From the NCBI GenBank assembly GCA_039105265.1, contig JAPFFF010000044.1, forward strand, positions 806,001 through 870,000: DNA of 64,000 nucleotides, given 5' to 3'. A program made the translations under genes and the position numbers. The stretch is from Tritrichomonas musculus (Eukaryota; Parabasalia; Tritrichomonadida; Tritrichomonadidae). A model generated the notes under the pieces. That model saw nothing but the letters and a program-made list of their open reading frames with translations, did no database searches and was not told where the DNA came from. Shown here in pieces: positions 55,432-64,000 of this stretch (the stretch's first letter is position 1; each line of letters starts with the position of its first letter).

Positions 55432-55934
55432 ATACATATTTTGAGTGATACACCATATTTTATGAACTGTGAGTAAATGTCATTGTAGGCATATTTCATG
55501 TCTTCTGTCTTGTTGTTTTTCGTTATGAGAATCTTCGAAATATATATCAATTTATCGGAGGAACAACAGGAATTACAGGCAATATCTTCGTCCAATACTA
55601 ATTCGACTTTATCTGCATCGGTCAAGAGTTTAATCATATTCATGAGAGATGTGGTATTACAAACGAGATAAGCATTCACTTTTAGTGGATTGTCCTCATA
55701 GACAGAAACCAGCATTTCAAGGAATTTATTTTTTTGCTCGAGGGAGTCAAGCTGATTGTAGTTCTTTAAATCAGACAGCGAATTGCTTCGAGAGACTGTT
55801 TTTGAGGCGTTAAGTTGAGGGACATTGGGGTAATTTATTTGGATATTGGTATTCTGTTCTTGCGAAATTGATGTATTGTTCTTGCTTTTTGCTTCTGATG
55901 ACAGTATACGAGCTTGTCGGAGAGTTCCAGACAT
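55428..55934 (-). CDS. conserved Cys-pair protein, family of D and B
   Basis: A 168-residue protein with ARILSSE near its start, a polar NTNIQINYPNVPQL segment, a helix LEQKNKFLEMLVSVYEDNPLKVNAYLV very close to that in the B protein, and the core VELVLDEDIACNSCCSS. The cysteines may bind metal. It overlaps the end of the fibre gene by 4 bp, on the opposite strand. Function unknown. Confidence 0.75.
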   Translation of the reverse strand: MSGTLRQARILSSEAKSKNNTSISQEQNTNIQINYPNVPQLNASKTVSRSNSLSDLKNYNQLDSLEQKNKFLEMLVSVYEDNPLKVNAYLVCNTTSLMNMIKLLTDADKVELVLDEDIACNSCCSSDKLIYISKILITKNNKTEDMKYAYNDIYSQFIKYGVSLKICI

Positions 55935-55955
55935 TATTTGAATAACAAAAAATTT

Positions 55956-56195
55956 TCAGGAGTAAAGATTGCTAACAGCTCTATTTAACAGATTTCTTAC
56001 CTTCATATCTCTGTCATATTTTCGTTGAATCTTCTCTCTTTTTGCTATTTTTTTGGGGTCCGTGGGAGGTGTTTGGCTCAATATCCTTCGATAATATTGG
56101 AGACGAGATTTGAGTTGTTTCAGAGTAGGAGTGGCGAAAGTTTTTCTACCGTGCCAGTTTTTGAGAGGGAGGAGAGCGGGCTGTTCTTGAGACAT
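55956..56195 (-). CDS. small basic protein
   Basis: A 79-residue, Lys/Arg-rich helical protein (KQLKSRLQYYRRIL, KKIAKREKIQRKYDRDMKVRN) that probably binds DNA or RNA, or packs the genome. It is divergent from the 56213 gene with a gap of 17 bp. No family recognised; by size and charge it may play a role like the basic protein at 9008 in D. Confidence 0.5.
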   Translation of the reverse strand: MSQEQPALLPLKNWHGRKTFATPTLKQLKSRLQYYRRILSQTPPTDPKKIAKREKIQRKYDRDMKVRNLLNRAVSNLYS

Positions 56196-56212
56196 TTTCT
56201 ACCAAATAAAAA

Positions 56213-57034
56213 ATGAATACAAGTAAATTGCTTTACAATAACACGGATGAAATAATAAATCATATCATATCGGAAACAAACTTGCCGATAGACGATATGT
56301 TGAGAGGCAATGATGGGGATGTCCTGAATACCAGCAATAAAATCCGGATATTTTGTAGATGCCTTTCTGACACTCAACAAAAAGTAAATTATAAAGCTGA
56401 GAGGATACTTGAATGGCTAGGAAATGAGAAAATAGACTCTTTAGACGACTTTTTGGACTATATGGACGATCCTTCTTATTGCTTCAATAATGGGAGAAAA
56501 TTTACTTATAACCACGCTTTTACTCGAACAGACATTCAACACGTAAATAATTTCTTGAGAATCAACCAAGACAGAATCGATAGATTGCTTTTTGCAAGGA
56601 TAGAACAACTAAAAGAAGGCATCAAAAGAGTCAATGAATCCAGATATAAAGATGCTTGTGAAAGAGCCAAAGAAGAATTGTTCAGACAAAAATTGACCAA
56701 CAAAAACAAGCCACAATTTGGTGCTGTCAGAGATTTTATTCAGCAAAATGGAGGGAATAAACACATATATCTCTTTGAAGATACGTCCAGAGTTTATACA
56801 AGAATTGTGATTCAAGATGATGACATACAACAAATTTATGACGAATTTATTGAGGAATGGGAAAAGAGACAAAGACCTAAAAGACCTGTTTTTAGAGATA
56901 CATTCACAGATAAATTGAACGAATTTGTTGTTTATAATCATGAAAGACTACTAGATAAAGAGGAATTCAATAGAGTCAGTAGTAATTGGGGAGAGAGTAG
57001 ATTATCCGAAGACGAGAGATACAATAGATACGTC
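56213..57034 (+). pseudogene. unknown gene of element C, interrupted by element E
   Basis: The open part before the insertion encodes a charged, helical protein with a segment near residues 45-80 (ILEWLGNEKIDSLDDFLDYM) that loosely resembles the N-terminal modules of the pPolB of B and E. It is interrupted at 57,034 by the left end of element E. The frame that continues to 57,070 reads E's terminal DNA. Function unknown. Confidence 0.6.
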
Positions 57035-57375
57035 AGTAGTATATGTATGTTCGTATTGGTGGTCGAATAATTTTTCTAGGTCTCCCAATACCAGGAACCA
57101 AGCTCAAAACCTCATTTTGAAAATTAACGAAAAAATTATCCACAGGGTTTAAATTTTAATTAGCCTCCATAATCTGTTGTAGAACAAGGCCTGTCATAAA
57201 GCGCTAAACACTCATTTTAAAATTTATTTCAAAGTTAATTTGGGATTTAATTTTGGCGCTTTACGCCACAGTCAAGCGAAGCTTGATTTTAAATAAGGGC
57301 TCCAGAATGAATCTGAGAACAAGTTATAAAATTAATTTTTGAACTAATTTTTTTCCACATTTTTATTTTTGATAA
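57035..57375. repeat. left end of element E, no gene
   Basis: About 340 bases from terminus to polymerase start. After the first 17 bases the sequence departs from B. It contains GGCG-CTTTA-CGCC and CAAG-CGAAG-CTTG hairpins near 57,260-57,290, and a TTTTTTCCACATTTTTATTTTTG tract just before the ATG. The long gene row found between terminus and polymerase in B is absent. Confidence 0.6.
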
Positions 57376-60300
57376 ATGGCTTTCAACCAAAATTCATTTA
57401 TTGATTTTACTAATGACGATATTATTGAATCTATTAATAATATTAATCAAGGACTTAATGAAAATCTTGAAATTGCAGATACTCGTCGATATCGAGGAGG
57501 TGCTAAATTACGAAATATCAGAACATTATATACATATCTTAATCAACATAATGCCCAACAAATAATTGGGCTTGATTTTAATAATAGTGATGATTTTCTG
57601 ATAAAACTTGATAATTTCATAACTCATGAACAAAATCGTCGTCAATATGAACAAAATTATCTAGATTATATTAATAATGAATCGATTAATGATGATGAAT
57701 TGAATGAAACATATAATCAATATTATAATAAACAGCATGAATTAAATAAATCTTATGAACACAATTATCAAGATATATTAAATCGTGAATCATTTTATGA
57801 AGATGAACAACCAAATGAATCTGATTATCAATATTTCAATGAACAACAACAACAAATCAATCAAGAATTTCATGATAAACAAGTTCGTGATGATAATAAT
57901 TTCTTCAACAAATTTGATAAAAACGAATACAAACAAATCAATTCTTTAGATGAACTTGCAAGAATTAATTCTCAGAACAAATTTGATAATCAATTGAAAA
58001 AAGAAAAACTTGAAAATGCAATTAAACGTGCTTATGAAGCAGTCGATAATGCAATTAAATTAATTAAACAATATAATAAAGAAGAGAATCTCAAGAAAAT
58101 TGAACAAAAAGAAATTCACGATAAATCCCATTTACTTGAATATTATGTTCCTGAAAACGAAGAATTATATGAATATCTTGATAAATTCAACAACAAATTT
58201 AAATCAAAACACAATGATTACCTTATGATTAATAAACCACATGATTTTGATAAAGCAGTTGAGGTTTGGGATTATTATAACAACTATCCCGAAACAAATA
58301 TTGCTCAGAAACAATACAATGGCTCCCCAATTGTTATTTATTATTTCAATCAAATCTCATCATTAAATCAAATCTTCGAATCATTGCAACAAGTATTTGA
58401 TAGAGAACTAAAACCATTCAAAATTCATTTCCAATTATCTGGTGTATTTGAATCTCCTACAGTTAATTTTGGTGAAGATTCTGATGAAAATAAATATGAA
58501 TATGAGGCTCGTGAAATCAAATGGAGAAACTTTAAAGAATCAATTCCAATTATTGTAAATTCAATTCAGGACCTTGATTATGTTAAAATGTATATTGAAT
58601 CGAATCTCAATTCATATGAAACATCATCTTCATCAACTAAATTAACAATCGTTGGTTCAATTTCATTTACTGTCTCACGAATGCGAAAGGTTACTGGACA
58701 TATCAAAGATTTACCAGAAGAATTCATCAAAAATGATTTTATTATATCTGACAATGAAGATGATAAATTATGTTTCTATCGATTTCTTGCAATCTGTTTG
58801 AGTGATATCATAATTGTAAATAATGTTGAAATACATAAACTTGCAGACACTCAAAAATATCGAGTACAAGATAGAACTAAGGTTGCTAAAAAAATCCTTC
58901 TCAAAGAACATAATATTGAATATAACACCAAAATTCCAAAACAAGGATTAAAGATTCTCAAAGAATTCAAAGGAGTAACAATGGAACAAATGGAAGAATT
59001 GGCTAAAAAGCATCATCTCAATATTAATATATATGAGTTTCATAAAACTGATAATTCTTCCTATTATGACTTATCTGAACAATGGTTTTTCGATAAATCT
59101 TATCCAACTCATTCTGCATTACTTTTCTCGAAAGACCAAATTATTCATATCATGAATATTAAGAATCCTGAAAAACTAACTCAAATACATATTTGTCCAA
59201 AATGTCATTCATACACTCATCGAGGAGCTGAAAATATGTTTAGATTTGAATCTCATGTCAAACATTGTGATGGTGTTTTCAAGAAGAACTTTATTCTAAA
59301 CAAGGAACCACTTCCATTCTGTCCACATATCTTAAACAATCCAGTTTATGAATATTGTTTGGCATACGATTTAGAATGGAAACCTAACATTTATTATATA
59401 ACATACGATTTTGAAACGATGGAACAATCAGTTAACAAATCGATTTCTGATTCAACTGTAATCAATTCACGTTTAATACCTCTTTCTGTTGCTTCATGTG
59501 TTAAATTATCTTCAGGATTAATTACTAAACACTTTTCATTAAGAGAATCTGAAGAGTTTATTCCAGAATGGATTTCATGGTTGTTTGAACAATCGATGGA
59601 AGTACTGAATGATAAAATCGTTTATGACAAATCGTTTCTACCTGCTGATAAAATTTATGATATTGATACAAATATTTATACCATAACTGTTTTTGGATTT
59701 AACTCTTCAAGATTTGATTCTAATTTGTTCAAGAAATATCTTAATCACTCTCATTGGCATGTTGAATCAAATTCATTAATCGGAACAATATCTTCATTAA
59801 AACAATTCATACTTGTTTCAGACCACCTTCCAACAAAATTACGATTCATTGATGCTCAATCATTTGTTGCTGGAGGTACATTAAAACAATTTGGTATTGA
59901 TTTTGGTGGTGAAACTAATTCTGTGAAAGGGGTTTTCCCATATGAAGCTATCAATTCAAATAACTACAATGAAGTATTATCTAAATCTGAACCATTTTCA
60001 TACAACGACTTTGACAGCTATCTCAACCAGAAAAATCCACTCTCAGAATCTGATTATCAAATCTATCTCGAAGATGCTAAAAACTATAAAACACGATGGG
60101 ATTACTTGCTTGCTTATAATGACAATGATGTTGAAATGATGATTAAACCAATTGACAATTTAATTCAACTCAATGCTCAATACAAAGTTGATTTGATATC
60201 CAATCTATCATTATCTAAGAATGCATCTTGTATAAAATATGCTCTAGCATACAAGGATTTCAATCCTCATGAAAATTATAATCCTATACATAAATACAAC

Positions 60301-62283
60301 GAATTCATTCCAAATCCTAAATGGTGGCAATTCAAATGTGAAAATTATTACAAACAAGATGAACGATACAATCTTACTCATAACCCTAAAAGAGACCTTT
60401 CAAAATGTGTTTCGTCCAATGATTACAAAGAATTTCTCAAACTTTACAATGACTCAATTAAGGGTAAATGTCATCTTTGTAAAGAGCATTTCACATATCA
60501 AAACAAACCAACTCTTGATAGAATTAACAATGATATTGGACATGAATTTTCAAATTGTTTGTTGGCTTGCGCTGAATGCAATAAACTTCGAAAACGAGAT
60601 GACCCAAAAATAACAGCATTGAGAATTCAATTAAAAAAATATTGCAAACTACATCATCTTCCAACTTTGATAAATAATGAAGATGAATATTATACAATTC
60701 GAAATGCAATTGCTGGTGGATTATCAAATGTAATGCATCGTGTTAACATCAAAGGTGAAACTCATATCAACAAATTCCGTTACGACGGAATTAATAACAA
60801 GGTAATCTCATATGATACAAATAACGTTCAAACACATATTCTTGGAATTGATTTCAATTCACTTTATCCTTCATCATTTTCATCAAATCCACATCCATTT
60901 ATCAAATATCATGGTGGAATTATGTTCATGCCAGGTGCTTTCATTCGAAGGATTGAAGCAAAGGATAAACAATCTCGAGAACGTTGTATGAAAATCATAA
61001 CTTCAAAATCACGTTTTTCAAATAAACCAAATTATGTTTTCTATGCTGTTGTGAAACTATCATGTCCTAAATCAAAAATCAATTATTTCATTAATTTTCC
61101 ACCAGTATTTCGAAACATTAATATCACAAATAATGAAGAAACAATTGGTTCATACATGTACAATTACATGAAATCAAACAATTTAAATTCAATCGATAAG
61201 GAAGAACGTAAATTAACAATGTTGCTTGACACAAATGGGGAATACATGGTTTTCTCAAATTATTACCTTTGGTTCCTTCTTGACCATGGATTGATAATCG
61301 ATGATGTCAAATCTGTTTCACAATATGAATGTCACACTGGATTCAATCAATTTGTTAATGAATTTATGAAAAAACGTCAAGATATCATCTCTGGCAAAAC
61401 AAATGGGAATGGCCCTGAAAGCGACTTCTCACAGAGCTCGAGCTCGCAGAGCGAGATGAGCGTAGCGAATGAAAAGTTCTATAAAATCTCAATGAATGGT
61501 TCTTATGGATATGATGGAATGAATACTGAGAAGTTCTCTAAAATCAAAATTTGTGATGCGAATAAGGCTTACCAATCAATTATCTCACAAACTTATATGG
61601 GTGGTGCTCAATTAAATGATAACACATTTATGATTCAACATTCACCCAAATCATATCATTGCACAACTTGCATCCAAGAATCACTTTGGACGCTTGATAA
61701 TGCCAAATTCTGGTATTTAACATTCTATTACGATTTTATGAATCGATGCTTGGATATGAATAAAATTCATTATATTGAATCTGACACAGATAGTCTTTAT
61801 GTTGCTGTTTCAGGTAATCCAAATGAACCTCCAACTCAATTATTCAATCATGTTATCAAAAACAAAGAATTCTATGACAAACATGTATACGAATTCATGC
61901 CAAACCCTTCAATTGGAACAATCGAGGATGAGAAAAAAATATTGGGTTGTGCTATTGAAAAAACAGGTGAAAACATGATTGCTCTTGCACCCAAATGTTA
62001 TACCATTTGGAATAATAATGGACAAACCAAATCTCTAAAATTAAAAGGAGTATCGCTTAAGAAGAATGTAATCAAATCATCTGATTATAAAGATATTATT
62101 GAAAACAATTCTGTTAAACAAGGTAAGAATATTAATCTTCAAATGAATGGAAATCAAATGTCAAAATTGACTGTTCAAAAAAATGCGTTAACTGGTTTAC
62201 ATACAAAAATGATTGTTTTAGAAAATAATTCATGTGCACCATTCATTTCAGGAATTACTGCTAATGATTATATTATTCAATGA
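57376..62283 (+). CDS. polB: long protein-primed DNA polymerase B with embedded HNH module
   Basis: A 1635-residue polymerase similar along its length to that of B. Order: helical N-terminus, an Asn/Gln/Tyr-rich stretch (about 85-190), zinc-finger-like CPKC...H...C near 610-635, Exo I DFETME near 678, Exo II FNSSRFDSN near 774, Exo III YNDNDVEM near 915, HNH-like CHLC...LDRINND...CAECN near 1032-1072, motif A DFNSLYPSS near 1159, motif B NGSYGYDG near 1372 and motif C SDTDSLY near 1471. It carries an extra Ser/Gln/Glu-rich stretch near 1345-1365 encoded by unusually GC-rich DNA (61405-61469). Codon third positions are strongly A/T. Confidence 0.93.
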   Translation: MAFNQNSFIDFTNDDIIESINNINQGLNENLEIADTRRYRGGAKLRNIRTLYTYLNQHNAQQIIGLDFNNSDDFLIKLDNFITHEQNRRQYEQNYLDYINNESINDDELNETYNQYYNKQHELNKSYEHNYQDILNRESFYEDEQPNESDYQYFNEQQQQINQEFHDKQVRDDNNFFNKFDKNEYKQINSLDELARINSQNKFDNQLKKEKLENAIKRAYEAVDNAIKLIKQYNKEENLKKIEQKEIHDKSHLLEYYVPENEELYEYLDKFNNKFKSKHNDYLMINKPHDFDKAVEVWDYYNNYPETNIAQKQYNGSPIVIYYFNQISSLNQIFESLQQVFDRELKPFKIHFQLSGVFESPTVNFGEDSDENKYEYEAREIKWRNFKESIPIIVNSIQDLDYVKMYIESNLNSYETSSSSTKLTIVGSISFTVSRMRKVTGHIKDLPEEFIKNDFIISDNEDDKLCFYRFLAICLSDIIIVNNVEIHKLADTQKYRVQDRTKVAKKILLKEHNIEYNTKIPKQGLKILKEFKGVTMEQMEELAKKHHLNINIYEFHKTDNSSYYDLSEQWFFDKSYPTHSALLFSKDQIIHIMNIKNPEKLTQIHICPKCHSYTHRGAENMFRFESHVKHCDGVFKKNFILNKEPLPFCPHILNNPVYEYCLAYDLEWKPNIYYITYDFETMEQSVNKSISDSTVINSRLIPLSVASCVKLSSGLITKHFSLRESEEFIPEWISWLFEQSMEVLNDKIVYDKSFLPADKIYDIDTNIYTITVFGFNSSRFDSNLFKKYLNHSHWHVESNSLIGTISSLKQFILVSDHLPTKLRFIDAQSFVAGGTLKQFGIDFGGETNSVKGVFPYEAINSNNYNEVLSKSEPFSYNDFDSYLNQKNPLSESDYQIYLEDAKNYKTRWDYLLAYNDNDVEMMIKPIDNLIQLNAQYKVDLISNLSLSKNASCIKYALAYKDFNPHENYNPIHKYNEFIPNPKWWQFKCENYYKQDERYNLTHNPKRDLSKCVSSNDYKEFLKLYNDSIKGKCHLCKEHFTYQNKPTLDRINNDIGHEFSNCLLACAECNKLRKRDDPKITALRIQLKKYCKLHHLPTLINNEDEYYTIRNAIAGGLSNVMHRVNIKGETHINKFRYDGINNKVISYDTNNVQTHILGIDFNSLYPSSFSSNPHPFIKYHGGIMFMPGAFIRRIEAKDKQSRERCMKIITSKSRFSNKPNYVFYAVVKLSCPKSKINYFINFPPVFRNINITNNEETIGSYMYNYMKSNNLNSIDKEERKLTMLLDTNGEYMVFSNYYLWFLLDHGLIIDDVKSVSQYECHTGFNQFVNEFMKKRQDIISGKTNGNGPESDFSQSSSSQSEMSVANEKFYKISMNGSYGYDGMNTEKFSKIKICDANKAYQSIISQTYMGGAQLNDNTFMIQHSPKSYHCTTCIQESLWTLDNAKFWYLTFYYDFMNRCLDMNKIHYIESDTDSLYVAVSGNPNEPPTQLFNHVIKNKEFYDKHVYEFMPNPSIGTIEDEKKILGCAIEKTGENMIALAPKCYTIWNNNGQTKSLKLKGVSLKKNVIKSSDYKDIIENNSVKQGKNINLQMNGNQMSKLTVQKNALTGLHTKMIVLENNSCAPFISGITANDYIIQ

Positions 62284-62292
62284 AATGACGAC

Positions 62293-62308
62293 TATGGGAA
62301 ATCCCATA
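62293..62308. terminator. perfect hairpin just after the polymerase stop
   Basis: TATGGGAAATCCCATA, a 7-bp stem with a 2-base loop, lies 10 bases after the stop codon, followed by an A-rich tract. Similar short hairpins follow the B polymerase at 29022-29117. A role in transcript ending is inferred. Confidence 0.4.
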
Positions 62309-63360
62309 CTCGAAAAAATATATGAAAAATAAATTATTAAAAATATTTTTTTTATTCGTTATTTGAATTATCTTATAAATCTAATTTTTCGGTAAAATTG
62401 AATTACTATTCAAATTAGAATCATCCGACAAATCTGTATTTTTGATAGAGTTCTCAAATTAAAATCATCCGACAAATCTGTAATTTTGAATTACTATTCA
62501 AATTAAAATCATCCGACAAATCTGTAATAATTGTGAAAGAATTCTGCAGAATCTGATAAATTGAATTACTTCTTAAATAAAATTCATCAGAGAAATCTGT
62601 AATTTTGAATACATGGCATCTTCTATTCAATTATAAAATTTTTAAATTCAATGGTCTCTCAATTTTACAGATAATTCCGATTTTTTGAATTTTATATCCA
62701 GAGCATCTTTTGGAACAAATATCATATATATTTGTAATCATCACATAACCCCAATTTCAAATATTTCACTTTTTCGATTTTTGGTTTCAGATGATTATCT
62801 CATCTAATATCTTGAAAATTCAAATTTCAAATAAAATAGCTAATCGCAATTAGTTACACAAGAACATCAATAAAACAACGTTTTACAGTATCATAATAAG
62901 TTTATTCTATGAAATCAGTGTGAAAAAAATATTAACATTTTTAATAATCAACTTCTTTAGCTCAGTGAAACAAAGTAATTATACAATTATATTGCGGACT
63001 TATATAGTAATATATATTTTAAAAATCAGATTCTCAAATCAACTGTAAACATGAAATTTTCACATTCCGTAACTCAAATAACCTCTGAGTACTCACAATA
63101 ACCTCATAGCAGTTTTGAATGAGCAATTCAATTTTTGTGATAATTATATTTTGATCATAGAATTCCATTTGACTTTTTCATAAATCATCAAAAAAAAAAA
63201 AATTCAATAGTTTACAAAATAATTTTCTGTGATATATAATTCAATAGTTTACAAAATAAAGATCTGAATAATGTAAAATTTCACCTAGAAAACATTATAA
63301 AAATATGAAAAAGGAGTAAAAAAGCTAAAACATTAAAATTTTTATCTAAATATTTTTTTA
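62309..63360. other. AT-rich gene-free stretch
   Basis: About 1 kb with no credible reading frame on either strand. It contains the degenerate repeats at 62,395-62,615, scattered poly(A) and poly(T) runs, and a duplicated TTCAATAGTTTACAAAATAA (63,205 and 63,239). It may be host intergenic DNA or decayed element sequence. Confidence 0.6.
62395..62615. repeat. degenerate tandem repeat (TCATCCGACAAATCTGTA units)
   Basis: Three clear copies of a unit of about 60-70 bases containing CAAATTA[GA]AATCATCCGACAAATCTGTA, plus a fourth weaker copy with TTCATCAGAGAAATCTGTAATTTTGAAT. Copies differ by small insertions and base changes. No coding potential seen. Confidence 0.75.
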
Positions 63361-64000
63361 ATGGTCAATTTCTATTCTTCTTCTTTAACTTTCTTTAACG
63401 TTCTTTTGCTTCTTTTCTTATTCTTCTTTTAACGATCAATTTCGATTCTTCTTCTTTAACTTTCTTTAACGTTCTTTTGCTTCTTTTCTTATTCTTCTTT
63501 TAACGATCAATTTCGATTCTTCTTCTTTAACTTTCTTTTGCTTCTTTTTTTATTCTTCTTCTTAATGATTAATTTATATTCTTCTTCTTTAACTTTCTTT
63601 AACGTTCTTTTGCTTCTTTTCTTATTCTTCTTTTAACGATCAATTTCGATTCTTCTTCTTTAACTTTCTTTAACTTTCTTTTGCTTCTTTTTTTATTCTT
63701 CTTCTTAATGATCAATTTCGATTCTTCTTCTTTAACTTTCTTTAACGTTCTTTTGCTTCTTTTCTTATTCTTCTTCTTAATGATCAATTTATATTCTTCT
63801 TCTTTAACTTTCTTTTGCTTCTTTTCTTATTCTTCTTCTTAATGATCATTTTCGATTCTTCTTCTTTAACTTTCTTTAACTTTCTTTTGCTTCTTTTCTT
63901 ATTCTTCTTCTTAATGATCAATTTCGATTCTTCTTCTTTAACTTTCTTTAACTTTCTTTTGCTTCTTTTCTTATTCTTCTTCTTAATGATCATTTTCGAT
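63361..64000 (-). repeat. 72-bp minisatellite with Lys-rich reading on the minus strand
   Basis: About nine copies of a unit of 71-72 bases (two copies are 62 bases), each with GATCAATTT, CTTCTTCTTTAACTTTC and TTGCTTCTTTTCTTATTCTTC. On the minus strand most units read as a 24-residue repeat of the type KKKNKKRSKRKLKKVKEEESK, giving open stretches at 63599-63787 and 63784-63993. The array runs off the right edge. It may be the end of a host gene for a Lys/Glu-rich repeat protein, or a non-coding minisatellite; the 62- and 71-base units change frame. Confidence 0.75.

Larger units (their letters stand above)
44509..57034. mobile_element. Polinton-like element C (left and middle part)
   Basis: It begins with AGTAGTATATGT, the same 12 bases as B and E, inserted in a gene of element A; the six bases just before are ACATAT, the expected duplication if the right end could be seen. 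Its genes match B rather than A: second-family ATPase, DxNGDKI protein, C-type MCP, pVI-like, fibre-like protein and Cys-pair protein. It is interrupted at 57,035 by element E, and its remaining part lies beyond the window. The visible genes look whole. Confidence 0.85.
57035..62400. mobile_element. Polinton-like element E (left part)
   Basis: It begins AGTAGTATATGTATGTT, identical over 17 bases to the start of element B, inserted in a gene of element C; the preceding six bases are TACGTC. Only a long pPolB of the B type is recognisable. The right limit is not visible: after the polymerase the DNA is AT-rich and gene-free, so E may end, or be decayed, anywhere past 62.3 kb. The polymerase looks whole. 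Confidence 0.75.

Noticed and set aside
57035-57070. Right end of element C at 57,035
   Set aside because: The motif reads AGTAGTATATGT in forward orientation, as a left end; a right end would read ACATATACTACT.
63599-63993. Two Lys-rich reading frames as genes
   Set aside because: They are readings of a minisatellite whose units of 62, 71 and 72 bases change the frame, so coding is not supported without sequence beyond the edge.

Overview
The window looks like nuclear DNA of a parabasalid protist, most likely Trichomonas vaginalis or a close relative. It is very AT-rich, its long reading frames show no introns, and it is almost entirely occupied by Polinton/Maverick-type virus-like elements, which are known to fill that genome. 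The organism call rests on this pattern and was not checked by any search.

Five elements can be separated. Element D (1 to about 17.64 kb, continuing off the left edge) carries a spike-like protein, a GIY-YIG-like protein, protein-primed DNA polymerase B (pPolB), several small proteins, the major capsid protein (MCP), a packaging ATPase, a retroviral-type integrase and a penton-like protein. Element A (about 18.93-21.08 kb plus 37.78-44.51 kb) is a relative of D with the same gene order. It is split by element B (21,084-37,772), which lies inside A's protease gene. B is complete at both ends, with terminal inverted repeats of about 300 bp and a 6-bp target duplication CAGGAG. A is cut again at 44,509 by element C (44,509-57,034, continuing beyond E), and C is cut at 57,035 by element E. 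B, C and E begin with the same 12 bases, AGTAGTATATGT. The result is a nested set: A holds B, and A holds C, which holds E.

Two lineages are present. D and A have the classic Polinton set (integrase, ATPase, MCP, penton-like protein, and protease in A). B and C have a different gene set: a diverged MCP, a second ATPase family, a protein with a DxNGDKI loop, phage-tail-fibre-like proteins and many small proteins. No integrase or protease is visible in B, although B is bounded at both ends. The pPolB of B and E is unusually long (1515 and 1635 residues) and carries an HNH-nuclease-like zinc module between its exonuclease and polymerase halves. This is the most interesting feature of the window.

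Between D and A lies about 1.3 kb without genes, holding tRNA-like fragments, inverted repeats and a poly(A) tract. After E's polymerase the last 1.7 kb has no clear gene: AT-rich DNA, a degenerate repeat of about 60-70 bp, and a 72-bp minisatellite running off the right edge. Most element genes are preceded by a T-rich tract of the TTATTTTT type within about 5-25 bases of the ATG, often ending in TAAATG, which suggests a shared expression signal. D, A, C and E have open genes apart from the nested insertions. B looks broken in about three places.
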